Shown here: positions 12,638-19,384 of the stretch, piece after piece
Layout: every line of letters starts with the position of its first letter
How positions within the stretch are numbered: position 1 is the first letter of the stretch
Source of the DNA: Campylobacterota bacterium
GTDB lineage: Bacteria > Campylobacterota > Campylobacteria > Campylobacterales > Sulfurospirillaceae
NCBI GenBank assembly: GCA_009930355.1
Contig: RZYK01000018.1
Location: forward strand, 1 to 19,384
Direction of reading: 5' to 3'
Length of the DNA: 19,384 nucleotides
The notes under the pieces: model-generated
Told to the model about the DNA's origin: nothing
The model's database searches: none
Seen by the model: only the letters and a program-made list of their open reading frames with translations
Translations under genes and position numbers: made by a program

Positions 12638-13333
12638 TTAATGAATCTGACTACTTTTAAGAAAATTTTTGGCGTTCTCGCCTTCATTCAAAATCAAATC
12701 TATCACACTCACCCCATGCTCAAAAGGAGGGAAAAGCTGATGATACTCTGTGTACCCACTATAATCCATCCACTCTACACCAATACCTGCTGCTTCAAAA
12801 ATGGACTCATCCAAATAATCCCGAGCCGCTGGCCCACTGAGATAGCTCGTCGCCCCCAACTCCTGACATAATGCCAAAAGCCTCTCACTTTTGCCCTCAG
12901 CCAACACAAACTCTCTGGAGTCTCGAATGATGGTGTTAATCTCAAGCATCCCACACAACGCCTCAATAAAATAACGATTAATCTCGCTAATATGCGTCTG
13001 TGTCGCTCCTGCATACAACGCTTCAAACTGCTCTTTGTAGGCTTTAAAAAAAGGCGCTTTGGCATAACTTTGCGCAATGCTTTTCCAATGATTCACAGGC
13101 CATTTTGCATCGGTAATGAGTGTTTCATTGATTTTTTGATGCAAACTCTCCTGACGCACAGGAATACTCAGCCACTGCAAGCCATTTTGGGTTTTAATTT
13201 TATTGCGGTTTCGCCAGTCATTTTTAGTGTATTGCATATCATCGTACAACACAAACTCATCCACACTGCCAATAATGTCAAAATACCCCTTCCACGGGAT
13301 ATAATTTGACTGTAAAATTGCTACTTTTTTCAT
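12638..13333 (-). CDS. wbqC: WbqC family protein (surface amino-sugar biosynthesis)
   Basis: The 231-residue protein shows the WbqC-like family signatures: an N-terminal AILQSNYIPWKGYFDIIGSVD, then VLYDDMQYTKNDWRNRNKIK, and later LSGPAARDYLDESIFEAAGI and YHQLFPPFEHGVSVIDLI. Members occur in O-antigen and other glycan clusters, often beside WecE-type transaminases. They are thought to modify the amino sugar, although the reaction is not well established in my knowledge. Its ATG overlaps the stop of the glycosyltransferase gene (ATGA), which indicates coupling. There is no signal peptide or membrane segment, so it acts in the cytoplasm. An N-acyl or aminoacyl transfer to the WecE product would fill the gap left by the missing WecD, but this is only inference. 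Confidence 0.88.
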   Translation of the reverse strand: MKKVAILQSNYIPWKGYFDIIGSVDEFVLYDDMQYTKNDWRNRNKIKTQNGLQWLSIPVRQESLHQKINETLITDAKWPVNHWKSIAQSYAKAPFFKAYKEQFEALYAGATQTHISEINRYFIEALCGMLEINTIIRDSREFVLAEGKSERLLALCQELGATSYLSGPAARDYLDESIFEAAGIGVEWMDYSGYTEYHQLFPPFEHGVSVIDLILNEGENAKNFLKSSQIH

Positions 13334-14259
13334 AAATTAATCGTCTCTTGAATAATATAAAGCGGTCTTCGTTTGACCTCATCAAAAATCTTGCCAATGT
13401 AAAGTCCTGCAATACCAATAATGGCAAACAGCAGTCCAAACATAAAGAACATGGATACCATTAAACTCGTCCAACCCTCTGTGGCCGTACCAAAAAGAAA
13501 ATAACGAAGCACTAGCCAACTTGCATACATGACACTAACCAAAGCAATACTAAAGCCCAATTGAATCGAAAGTCGAAGCGGTTTATTGGAGTGCGATACT
13601 ATCGAGTCAATGGCTAATTTAAAAAGTTTAGAGAGATTATACGATGAACTTCCATACGCTCGTGGCGCATGTTCAATATCAATTTCTGTTTTTTTAAATC
13701 CTACCATTTGAGCAAAAAGAAGAAAATCACGGCTATGTTCTCGGTAACGGTTAATTGTTTGCACTACTTTTTGAGAGTAAATACCAAAATTGGCAATGGA
13801 ATTATCGTGTTTGCTATCGGTAAAATATTCTAAGACCTTATTAAACATACGAGAGCCTAAGCGTTTTAAAAAGCTATCTTGTCGCTCAACACGTCTACCA
13901 AATACAATATCATACCCATCCCGTGCAGTAGTGTAAAGCTTGATAATCTCTTCAGGTCTGTCTTGCAAATCACAATCCATTACGACCACCCAATCCCCTT
14001 TGGCATGATCAAGTCCTGCGGTGATGGCATAGTGTTGACCAAAATTACGAGAGAGATTAATCCCTTTGACCCGTTCATCCCGTGCACACAACATCACAAT
14101 ACGCTCCCATGAACCCTGTGGACAGGCATCATTCACAAAAATAATTTCAAAATTATTACTAATTTGAGAGAGAGATGTAACTAAACGCTCATACAGCTCA
14201 ACCAAAGACTCTTTAGAACCATATACAGGAGAAACCACACTAATCTTGATAGACTCCAA
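13330..14259 (-). CDS. Family 2 glycosyltransferase, polyprenyl-phosphate sugar type (GtrB/ArnC/DPM1-like)
   Basis: The 309-residue protein has an N-terminal GT-A domain and two C-terminal membrane helices (about 227-255 and 264-292), the layout of GtrB and ArnC, which load a sugar onto undecaprenyl phosphate at the inner face of the membrane. Motifs seen are SVVSPVYGS, FVNDACPQGS, NLSRNFGQHYAITAGLD, the DxD motif D95-C-D97 followed by LQDRPEE, then IVFGRRVERQD, RDFLLFAQMVG and RAYGSSSYNLSKL. The start is a TTG at 14259 with AAAGG seven bases upstream, because no ATG is available in frame. The gap to the upstream membrane-protein gene is 21 bp and carries an iterated palindrome. The pairing with a GT-C-like protein suggests this enzyme makes the lipid-linked sugar that the larger protein uses. 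Confidence 0.9.
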   Translation of the reverse strand: MESIKISVVSPVYGSKESLVELYERLVTSLSQISNNFEIIFVNDACPQGSWERIVMLCARDERVKGINLSRNFGQHYAITAGLDHAKGDWVVVMDCDLQDRPEEIIKLYTTARDGYDIVFGRRVERQDSFLKRLGSRMFNKVLEYFTDSKHDNSIANFGIYSQKVVQTINRYREHSRDFLLFAQMVGFKKTEIDIEHAPRAYGSSSYNLSKLFKLAIDSIVSHSNKPLRLSIQLGFSIALVSVMYASWLVLRYFLFGTATEGWTSLMVSMFFMFGLLFAIIGIAGLYIGKIFDEVKRRPLYIIQETINL

Positions 14260-14269
14260 GCAGAAACCT

Positions 14270-14279
14270 TTACATGTAA
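14270..14279. repeat. Iterated palindrome TTACATGTAA, copy 7
   Basis: It fills most of the 21-bp gap between the GT-C-like gene and the glycosyltransferase gene, and extends to TTTACATGTAAA (14269-14280). Confidence 0.85.
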
Positions 14280-14280
14280 A

Positions 14281-15954
14281 TTATGGAGCCGTTATTATAC
14301 GCTTTTTCTTTGATGGTTTTGCTATTTTTTTTTCATACAGCGGATTTTTCTCAAAAATGAAAATAGTGTACTTTCCATAGCTAAACTGTTCAATAAAATC
14401 AGGCATATTGGATGCCTTAATGCCTTCATTAAATTCTTCAATATTGTTTTCATCGGTTACAAAAAAGACTTTGCCATCGGTTGAATTCTTTTGATACCAA
14501 CGATCATTAGAAAGCCAGTGTTCAAGCTTAATGCCTTCTTTGGAAATAATAATAGGACGAATATCTACTTCACTATCACTAAAAACAGTGTAAATATGCG
14601 AGTCCCAATAGCTTGCATAACCAAAATGAAGCCCTTTATTTCTGAGCTCTTCCACAAAAGCAATACGCTCATCTACAATACCCCTCCACTCTTTAGGAGA
14701 AACATACTGCCACGACAACCCAATAGCAAGAAGTAAACAAAAAGAGAGAACCAGTTTCATAAATCTCGAAAAAAAGCGCCACATCATTACATTACACACT
14801 AAAATCATCATGATAAAAGGAGAAATATAGCGAATATTATTACGTGCAGCCCATGCATGTTCATGCAAGGAAGTTGTCGCATAGAGTGTAAAAATTAAGA
14901 AAAATCCCACATAAGAGAAAAAAACAAAAAAACGCTCCGTAGCACTCATTTGGAAAAAAGTTCTCTTTACATGTAAAAGAGGAACAATAAGAACAAAAGG
15001 ATAAAGAAAAAACTTAATCAAAGAAATTCCACCCTCCAAAGAAGAGGCACAAATACCCTGATTCCATTCAGCACCTATAAAATTAAAAAGCCCCAAAAAG
15101 GCATGTGCGATATGCACAGGCAACTGTTCAAGAGGCATCAGCACTGCTTGGTTTGCACCCCCTGAAACTTTGAGGCTCTCTAAAAGCGTTTGATGTGCCA
15201 CAATACCTATGCCGATAACACTTATGGCAAAGAGAATAATGAAAATTCTCTTTATCGAGCGAAAACGTCTCATAACGCCTTGAAACGTCTTATAAGAATC
15301 TTTCGCAAAATAAAGGGTTAAAGCTAAAGCACCAAAAAAAGGAACCACATAATAGACAAAAAAACGTATAGGATTGGCAAGAACAAGCAGATACAACAAT
15401 GCCATAAAAAAGATAAAGGCTTTAATTTGTGTCGCTACACTCAGTACATGAGGGCTTAATTTACGAAAAATAAACATAAAGGCTATCATAAATAAAAAGT
15501 ACCATGTATACGCTGCTTCACCATACAATTCACGCAAATACATCGGTGAATATCCCACGCATACGACTACACCGCCCATCAAAGAAGCCACACGTGAAAA
15601 CATCAAAGAGCGTAAAAACGCATACAGAAAAACCACCATAAAAAGTGTTACAAAAAAGACCGCAAACGCATGAGCAAAGTATCCATTTTTACCCAATAAA
15701 ACCCATGGAATCACTAAGATTTGTTTATAAAAAACCCATAAATCATTATTCACATACCACCAATGTGTTGGGAAAAACGTTCCTGCATAAACAATCTCTT
15801 CAGCTAAAATATTAGCAATGGCAGCATCCGAATTAAAATAAGCCCGATAAGTTTTAAAAATATAAAAACTCACCTCATAAAGCACAAGACTTAAGAGAGA
15901 AAAAGCACCCAATAAAGGCAGTATTTTTTTGAATAATTGCTTTTTTGAGCGCAT
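14281..15954 (-). CDS. Polytopic membrane protein, GT-C glycosyltransferase-like
   Basis: I do not recognise this 557-residue protein by name. It has a basic N-terminus, a first hydrophobic helix (11-33), then an outside-facing loop with Asp43 and Glu52-Glu53 (FNSDAAIANILAEEI) and a WW pair (65-66). About ten more hydrophobic helices follow to about residue 415, and then a soluble C-terminal domain of about 140 residues with a very basic end. An acidic loop after helix 1 plus a periplasmic C-terminal domain is the general plan of GT-C enzymes such as ArnT, PMT or oligosaccharyl ligases, which use polyprenyl-phosphate sugars. The adjoining GtrB-like gene supports this. The acceptor is unknown. 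It begins 2 bp after the LOG gene stop, so they are co-transcribed. One iterated palindrome encodes an LHVK in a connecting loop. Confidence 0.72.
   Translation of the reverse strand: MRSKKQLFKKILPLLGAFSLLSLVLYEVSFYIFKTYRAYFNSDAAIANILAEEIVYAGTFFPTHWWYVNNDLWVFYKQILVIPWVLLGKNGYFAHAFAVFFVTLFMVVFLYAFLRSLMFSRVASLMGGVVVCVGYSPMYLRELYGEAAYTWYFLFMIAFMFIFRKLSPHVLSVATQIKAFIFFMALLYLLVLANPIRFFVYYVVPFFGALALTLYFAKDSYKTFQGVMRRFRSIKRIFIILFAISVIGIGIVAHQTLLESLKVSGGANQAVLMPLEQLPVHIAHAFLGLFNFIGAEWNQGICASSLEGGISLIKFFLYPFVLIVPLLHVKRTFFQMSATERFFVFFSYVGFFLIFTLYATTSLHEHAWAARNNIRYISPFIMMILVCNVMMWRFFSRFMKLVLSFCLLLAIGLSWQYVSPKEWRGIVDERIAFVEELRNKGLHFGYASYWDSHIYTVFSDSEVDIRPIIISKEGIKLEHWLSNDRWYQKNSTDGKVFFVTDENNIEEFNEGIKASNMPDFIEQFSYGKYTIFIFEKNPLYEKKIAKPSKKKRIITAP
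14967..14976. repeat. Iterated palindrome TTACATGTAA, copy 8
   Basis: It lies inside the GT-C-like gene and extends to TTTACATGTAAA. Near-symmetric CTC and GAG lie further out, making an 18-19 bp imperfect palindrome. Confidence 0.85.
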
Positions 15955-15956
15955 GA

Positions 15957-16691
15957 TTACTCTTTGTTCGATAAAAATTCAATCGCACGTTTATAGTAAC
16001 GACTCTCTTCTAATCCCTCTTCTTTAAGCGCATTGACATACAAAATCAACCGTTCATCAATTTTACTAACAATTTCATCCATATCATCAGTGAGAATAAT
16101 TAACTCAACATCTTCAGGACGAATGGCATGATGTTCAACCAGAGTGGTCTTAATAAAATCATGAAGCTTTTCCCAATAATTTTTACCGTATAAAAAGATA
16201 CTAATCTTCGTAATTTTCTTTGTTTGTGTCAAGGTTAAGGCTTCAAAAAGCTCATCAAGTGTCCCAAACCCTCCTGGAAAAATAACATATGCCAAAGAGT
16301 ATTTAATAAGCATAACCTTACGCACAAAAAAGTAGTCAAAACTTAAATGCTTCGTGGTAAAATCATTGCCTGATTGTTCGTGAGGCAGATTGATATTTAG
16401 CCCAATGGATTCACATTTACCAGATTCGAACCCCCCTTTATTGGCTGCTTCCATAATCCCTTTGGAACCGCCTGTAACAATCGCATACCCTTTTTTTCCA
16501 AGCCTATGGGCTAAAGTATAAGCATCTTTATAATACCGATTATTGGCATGAAATCGTGCACTTCCAAAAAAGGTAACCGCCGGTCCTAAATCGTGGAGTT
16601 CATCAAAGCCTTTGACAAAATCAGACATAATGCGAAGCACGCTCCACTCATTGGTATGTTCAATATCTTTAATACGCTTTGATTCACTCAT
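15957..16691 (-). CDS. LOG family (TIGR00730) nucleotide 5'-monophosphate phosphoribohydrolase-like
   Basis: The 244-residue cytoplasmic protein has the Rossmann-like LOG/lysine-decarboxylase-like fold. It shows VTFFGSAR near the N-terminus, GGSKGIMEAANKGG (74-87), the conserved Arg124-Lys125 in FFVRKVML, and PGGFGTLDELFE (139-150) with the catalytic Glu147. Members split the glycosidic bond of nucleoside monophosphates (cytokinin activation in plants and pathogens, purine nucleotide salvage by PpnN in E. coli). Annotation as a lysine decarboxylase is a historical error. The first glycine motif reads GGSKG where most members have GGGPG or similar, so specificity may differ. The gene starts 9 bp after fliY with AAGAAG as ribosome site. 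Its place between flagellar and glycan genes suggests co-transcription rather than a shared pathway. Confidence 0.88.
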   Translation of the reverse strand: MSESKRIKDIEHTNEWSVLRIMSDFVKGFDELHDLGPAVTFFGSARFHANNRYYKDAYTLAHRLGKKGYAIVTGGSKGIMEAANKGGFESGKCESIGLNINLPHEQSGNDFTTKHLSFDYFFVRKVMLIKYSLAYVIFPGGFGTLDELFEALTLTQTKKITKISIFLYGKNYWEKLHDFIKTTLVEHHAIRPEDVELIILTDDMDEIVSKIDERLILYVNALKEEGLEESRYYKRAIEFLSNKE

Positions 16692-16700
16692 ACTACTTCT

Positions 16701-17561
16701 TTAACGTAATTTTTCTAAACGTTCACGCTTAGTGCCAATCTCTCCGATTTGAACACCAAAGTTGCCATCGACAATGACCACTTCACCCATCGCAATGACT
16801 TTATCACCTACCAAAATTTCTAAAGGGTCATTAGCCAGTTGGTCTAACTCAATGACCGAGCCTATATCCATACTCAAAACATCTTTTAATAACATTTTTT
16901 TTGAACCAATGCGCACACGAATGGGCAATCTAACATCTTTGATTAATTCTATATTACTCATCTCTTCTGGACTCATATTGGGAACTACTTTTTTAGGCTC
17001 CATTGGAGCAGATTCTTGGGGAACTTCTTTAGGTGCAGAAACCTGAGGTTCTTCTTCAACAAGAGGAATCAGCTCATGAGAAATAGCAAAAGCAATTGTG
17101 TCGTGTGAATTTTGAACCGCTAAATTGTAAATAAAAAGCTTCTCGTAGCCTTTAAAATCAATCTGAGCATTTGGGTCAATATAATCAACACTCTCAATGT
17201 TAAAGTCAAGTTTTGGCATATTTTTCTGGCTACCAAGTGAACGTGAAAAAGAGCTTAAAATATTGGAGATAATCTCTTTGGTTGCATCTAAATCTTCTGC
17301 ATCCATCTCCTCTTTTTCAACACCATCCCCACCTAACATCATATCGCCAACGGCTGTTGCAATGGATGTTGCCATCGTAACACGCATACGCCCTTGCATA
17401 TCACCGCCTACAGAGACATCTAACTTAGCTAATGGAGGACTCAGTCTAAGCTTACTCTCTGCGCTCTCCTCTTTATTAAGTTCAACATGAGGGGCAATAC
17501 CTGTTAAGCCTTCAATGGTTGAAATAATTTCTTGTTGCAATAATTGTACAAATGTATTCAC
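16701..17561 (-). CDS. fliY: Flagellar motor switch protein FliY
   Basis: FliY belongs to the C-ring with FliM and FliN/FliG and helps set rotation direction. The 286-residue protein has a CheC-like N-terminal half (about 1-165) containing MMLGGDG and EIISNILSSFSRSLGS. A Pro/Glu-rich linker follows (about 170-200), then a C-terminal SpoA/FliN domain (about 205-283) with LIKDVRLPIRVRIG, DIGSVIELDQ, PLEILVGDKVIAMGEVVIVDGNFGV and RLEKLR. The length fits the Campylobacter protein. I cannot match an intact CheC phosphatase motif (the nearest stretch has E-x3-N rather than E-x2-N), so CheY-P phosphatase activity is doubtful. The start is a GTG three bases after the fliM stop, with CAGGGGTAAGG as ribosome site. 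Confidence 0.94.
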   Translation of the reverse strand: MNTFVQLLQQEIISTIEGLTGIAPHVELNKEESAESKLRLSPPLAKLDVSVGGDMQGRMRVTMATSIATAVGDMMLGGDGVEKEEMDAEDLDATKEIISNILSSFSRSLGSQKNMPKLDFNIESVDYIDPNAQIDFKGYEKLFIYNLAVQNSHDTIAFAISHELIPLVEEEPQVSAPKEVPQESAPMEPKKVVPNMSPEEMSNIELIKDVRLPIRVRIGSKKMLLKDVLSMDIGSVIELDQLANDPLEILVGDKVIAMGEVVIVDGNFGVQIGEIGTKRERLEKLR

Positions 17562-17564
17562 ACC

Positions 17565-18626
17565 TTACCCCTGTTGTGGTATATCAAAAGATGAAATTTT
17601 TGACTTACGAATTTGCTCTAACTCTTCGAGTTCGTCTTTAACTTCATCTTTATCGGTTTTCACTAAACGCTCTATCTTGATTGATTTATGAAAACGATGC
17701 AAACCGATCTCTGCTAAAAAAAGCTCTTTTTTATCAATCATAACAATGGCTTTATCATCAGCTGCACGATCTAAGCGAATAATATCCCCTTTTTTAAGCT
17801 CTAAAAGTTCGCCTACGCTCAAATCTGCTTGACCAATAATCGCCTCATTGAAAACTTCAGCACGTGAGATGAGAGTATTGAGTTCTTTATTACGGCTTTT
17901 TTTTGCACTGGTCTCCCCCAACATAATATCACGATTGGCAAGGCGAGAAAGAATAGGCTCTAAATAAATAACAGGATAACATAAGTTAATCATTCCACTG
18001 GAATTGCCAATAATAATCTCCATCACCACCATAATAACAATCTCATTTTGTGAAACGATTTGCACAACGTTAGGGCTAGACTCTTTGGTCTCAATGGCAG
18101 GATACATATCGGTGATGGGCGACCATCCCTCTTTAAGACGTTGCATAATAATACGCAAAATGGCATCAAGCAAATTTAACTCAATATCGGTTAATTCTCG
18201 TGTTGATTCGTACGACTCGCCAAGACCTCCTAAGAGCCTATCTATCATGGGAAAAGCAATGGAGGGATTAATCTCAATAATACAATTTCCATCCAATGGC
18301 TTAATCGAAAAAACGTTAAAGCTCGTAGGACTAGGCAAAGACATCAAAAACTCGCCATAGGTCATCTGATCCACAGAGTGTAACTGAATTTCAACGATAC
18401 TTCGCATAATAGAAGAGATTTGGGAGGCTAAATTTCGTGCCATTTTGTCATGAATGCCCTTAACCGCACGTAATTGCTCTTTAGAGACACGATTAGGGCG
18501 TTTAAAATCATAGAGAATAACTTGCTTACTCTCCGTGTTATCCATTTCACTCGAGAGCGTATCACCTTCTTCTTCAACCACTTCTAAAAGGGCATCTATC
18601 TCTTCTTGACTTAATATATCAGCCAT
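17565..18626 (-). CDS. fliM: Flagellar motor switch protein FliM
   Basis: FliM is the C-ring protein that receives phospho-CheY and passes the signal to the rotor. The 353-residue product has the N-terminal CheY-binding peptide LSQEEIDALLEVV, an acidic linker, a central CheC-like domain starting at YDFKRPNRVSKEQLRA (with SLPSPTSFNVFSIKPLDG and DRLLGGLGE), and a C-terminal SpoA domain (GQADLSVGELLELKKGDIIRLD, then ELFLAEIGLHRFHKSIKIERL). The ATG lies inside the end of fliA with an 8-bp overlap, so translation is coupled. The order fliA-fliM-fliY is the one found in Campylobacter and Helicobacter. A 35-residue charged extension at the C-terminus ends in FDIPQQG. Confidence 0.96.
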   Translation of the reverse strand: MADILSQEEIDALLEVVEEEGDTLSSEMDNTESKQVILYDFKRPNRVSKEQLRAVKGIHDKMARNLASQISSIMRSIVEIQLHSVDQMTYGEFLMSLPSPTSFNVFSIKPLDGNCIIEINPSIAFPMIDRLLGGLGESYESTRELTDIELNLLDAILRIIMQRLKEGWSPITDMYPAIETKESSPNVVQIVSQNEIVIMVVMEIIIGNSSGMINLCYPVIYLEPILSRLANRDIMLGETSAKKSRNKELNTLISRAEVFNEAIIGQADLSVGELLELKKGDIIRLDRAADDKAIVMIDKKELFLAEIGLHRFHKSIKIERLVKTDKDEVKDELEELEQIRKSKISSFDIPQQG

Positions 18627-19332
18627 GAGCTATTCCTAACTCTTCTTTAATTTTTGCTAACAATTTTTTATGAATTTGTGAAATTCTTGACTCGCTAATT
18701 TCTAAAATATCGCTAATCTCTTTTAAATTAAGCTCTTCAAAATAGTAGAGTTGAATAATCATCTGCTCACGCTCACTAAAGTTAGAAAGGATACCTTGAA
18801 CCATCTCCATCAGTTCATCTTTTTCCACTTTTTGTGCGGTGTCTTCGCCAGAGAGAATGGTGACTTGCTCATTGAGTGACATCACAGAGACAATCATTGC
18901 GCTATTACGTGCTTCAGCTATTTTTTCAATATCTTCGCCCAACACTTTTGCCAAATACGCATCATCAGGCTCACTCCCATGTTCGCCCAAATAGGCGGTA
19001 ATTTCATGATCAACCAGTTTGATGAGACGCCTATTGGCTCTGCTCATCGTATCAAGGGAACGTAAAAAGTCCAGCATCGAACCATAAACACGTTTTTTGC
19101 CATACCCCCAGAAAGAGTCATTTTGGTCTTTATCGTAACGACGAGAAAGTTTTATCATTTCTTCAGTACCAATGGAAATCAAATCATTCACATCCACGGA
19201 AGCTGGCAAACGCTCACGCAAACGATACGCCATAGCACGTACGGCAGGAAGATATTGCAAGACAAGCTCATCTTGCTCTTTTTTGAGATTTTGGCTGTAT
19301 GGGTTAGGCTGCTTTTTGACCATAGGATTCAT
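18619..19332 (-). CDS. fliA: Flagellar RNA polymerase sigma factor sigma-28 (FliA)
   Basis: FliA directs transcription of late flagellar genes such as flagellin and is held by FlgM until the hook is complete. The 237-residue protein has region 2 (LVLQYLPAVRAMAYRLRERLP, DVNDLISIGTEEMIKLSRRYD, FWGYGKKRVYGSMLDFLRSLD), a short region 3 and region 4 (LSNFSEREQMIIQLYYFEELNLKEIS, then the helix-turn-helix ISESRISQIHKKLL). The ATG at 19332 has only a weak ribosome site, with AAAGG about 14 bases upstream. It lies inside the end of the preceding gene, so re-initiation is likely. A second ATG three codons on is possible. The promoter is outside the window. Confidence 0.95.
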   Translation of the reverse strand: MNPMVKKQPNPYSQNLKKEQDELVLQYLPAVRAMAYRLRERLPASVDVNDLISIGTEEMIKLSRRYDKDQNDSFWGYGKKRVYGSMLDFLRSLDTMSRANRRLIKLVDHEITAYLGEHGSEPDDAYLAKVLGEDIEKIAEARNSAMIVSVMSLNEQVTILSGEDTAQKVEKDELMEMVQGILSNFSEREQMIIQLYYFEELNLKEISDILEISESRISQIHKKLLAKIKEELGIAHG

Positions 19333-19384
19333 TACTATCAGTTGAGCCTTTCATAAACTTTTCATATTGTTGGTTCATATTATC
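19304..19384 (-). CDS. C-terminal end of the gene upstream of fliA (partial)
   Basis: A minus-strand frame enters from the right edge and runs 26 codons to a TAA at 19306-19304, overlapping the start of fliA by 29 bp. The visible tail is hydrophilic (KGSTDSNESYGQKAA at its end). In Campylobacter and Helicobacter a small membrane protein of unknown function (Cj0062c/HP1033 position) lies between flhG and fliA, so this is probably its counterpart. An ATG at 19378-19376 could instead make it a tiny separate frame. Too little is visible to name it. Confidence 0.45.
   Translation of the reverse strand, partial: DNMNQQYEKFMKGSTDSNESYGQKAA

Noticed and set aside
12992..13309. Plus-strand 105-codon frame opposite wbqC
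   Set aside because: The minus-strand WbqC family match is complete and coupled to its neighbours. The opposite frame has no start signal or recognisable family.

Overview
The window looks like chromosomal DNA from a flagellated, AT-rich member of the Campylobacterota (former Epsilonproteobacteria), most likely Sulfurospirillum or a close relative. This is inferred from gene content and order, without a database search. Two blocks carry most of the weight. The order gyrA-flgP-flgQ (3277 down to 1) matches Campylobacter jejuni as I remember it. The order (small gene)-fliA-fliM-fliY (19384 down to 16701) matches Campylobacter and Helicobacter. GyrA also has Thr at position 86, as in Campylobacter. 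Nearly all genes lie on the minus strand.

Region by region. 1-3277: flgQ (partial, running off the window), the lipoprotein gene flgP and gyrA. A well-formed sigma-54 promoter sits on the gyrA stop codon and points at flgPQ. 3333-4186: a compact mobile element with one REP-associated (Y1/HUH) transposase gene between perfect 34-bp inverted repeats, inserted exactly at the gyrA -35 box. 4198-4716: a small two-helix membrane protein with paired histidines. 4724-6619: a DUF779 gene and an AldB-type acetaldehyde dehydrogenase gene, with an operator-like palindrome upstream. 6744-10057: prs-lepA-comF, three tightly packed housekeeping genes. 10172-10968 (plus strand): a DUF4405 membrane protein and a secreted EF-hand protein, ending in a bidirectional terminator. 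11012-16691: a glycan block comprising a small SMR/EamA-type transporter, wecE, wbqC, a polyprenyl-type family 2 glycosyltransferase, a large GT-C-like membrane protein and a LOG-family nucleotide hydrolase. 16701-19384: fliY, fliM, fliA and the tail of one more gene.

How the genes work together. The flagellar switch genes (fliM, fliY) and sigma-28 (fliA) run almost without gaps into the LOG gene and the surface-sugar genes. Transcription starting upstream of fliA could therefore reach the glycan genes, and a role in decorating the cell surface or flagellum is a reasonable but untested inference. FlgP and FlgQ at the other end also serve the flagellum. WecE makes a dTDP-4-amino-4,6-dideoxy sugar, and WbqC, the glycosyltransferases and the small transporter probably modify, transfer or flip it.

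The least explained signal is a 10-bp palindrome, TTACATGTAA. It occurs eight times exactly and once with one mismatch, both inside genes and between them, but never inside gyrA, lepA, prs, wecE, aldB or the flagellar genes. I found no ACATGT in the window outside this context. It behaves like a highly iterated genomic palindrome. No rRNA, tRNA or CRISPR array was seen.
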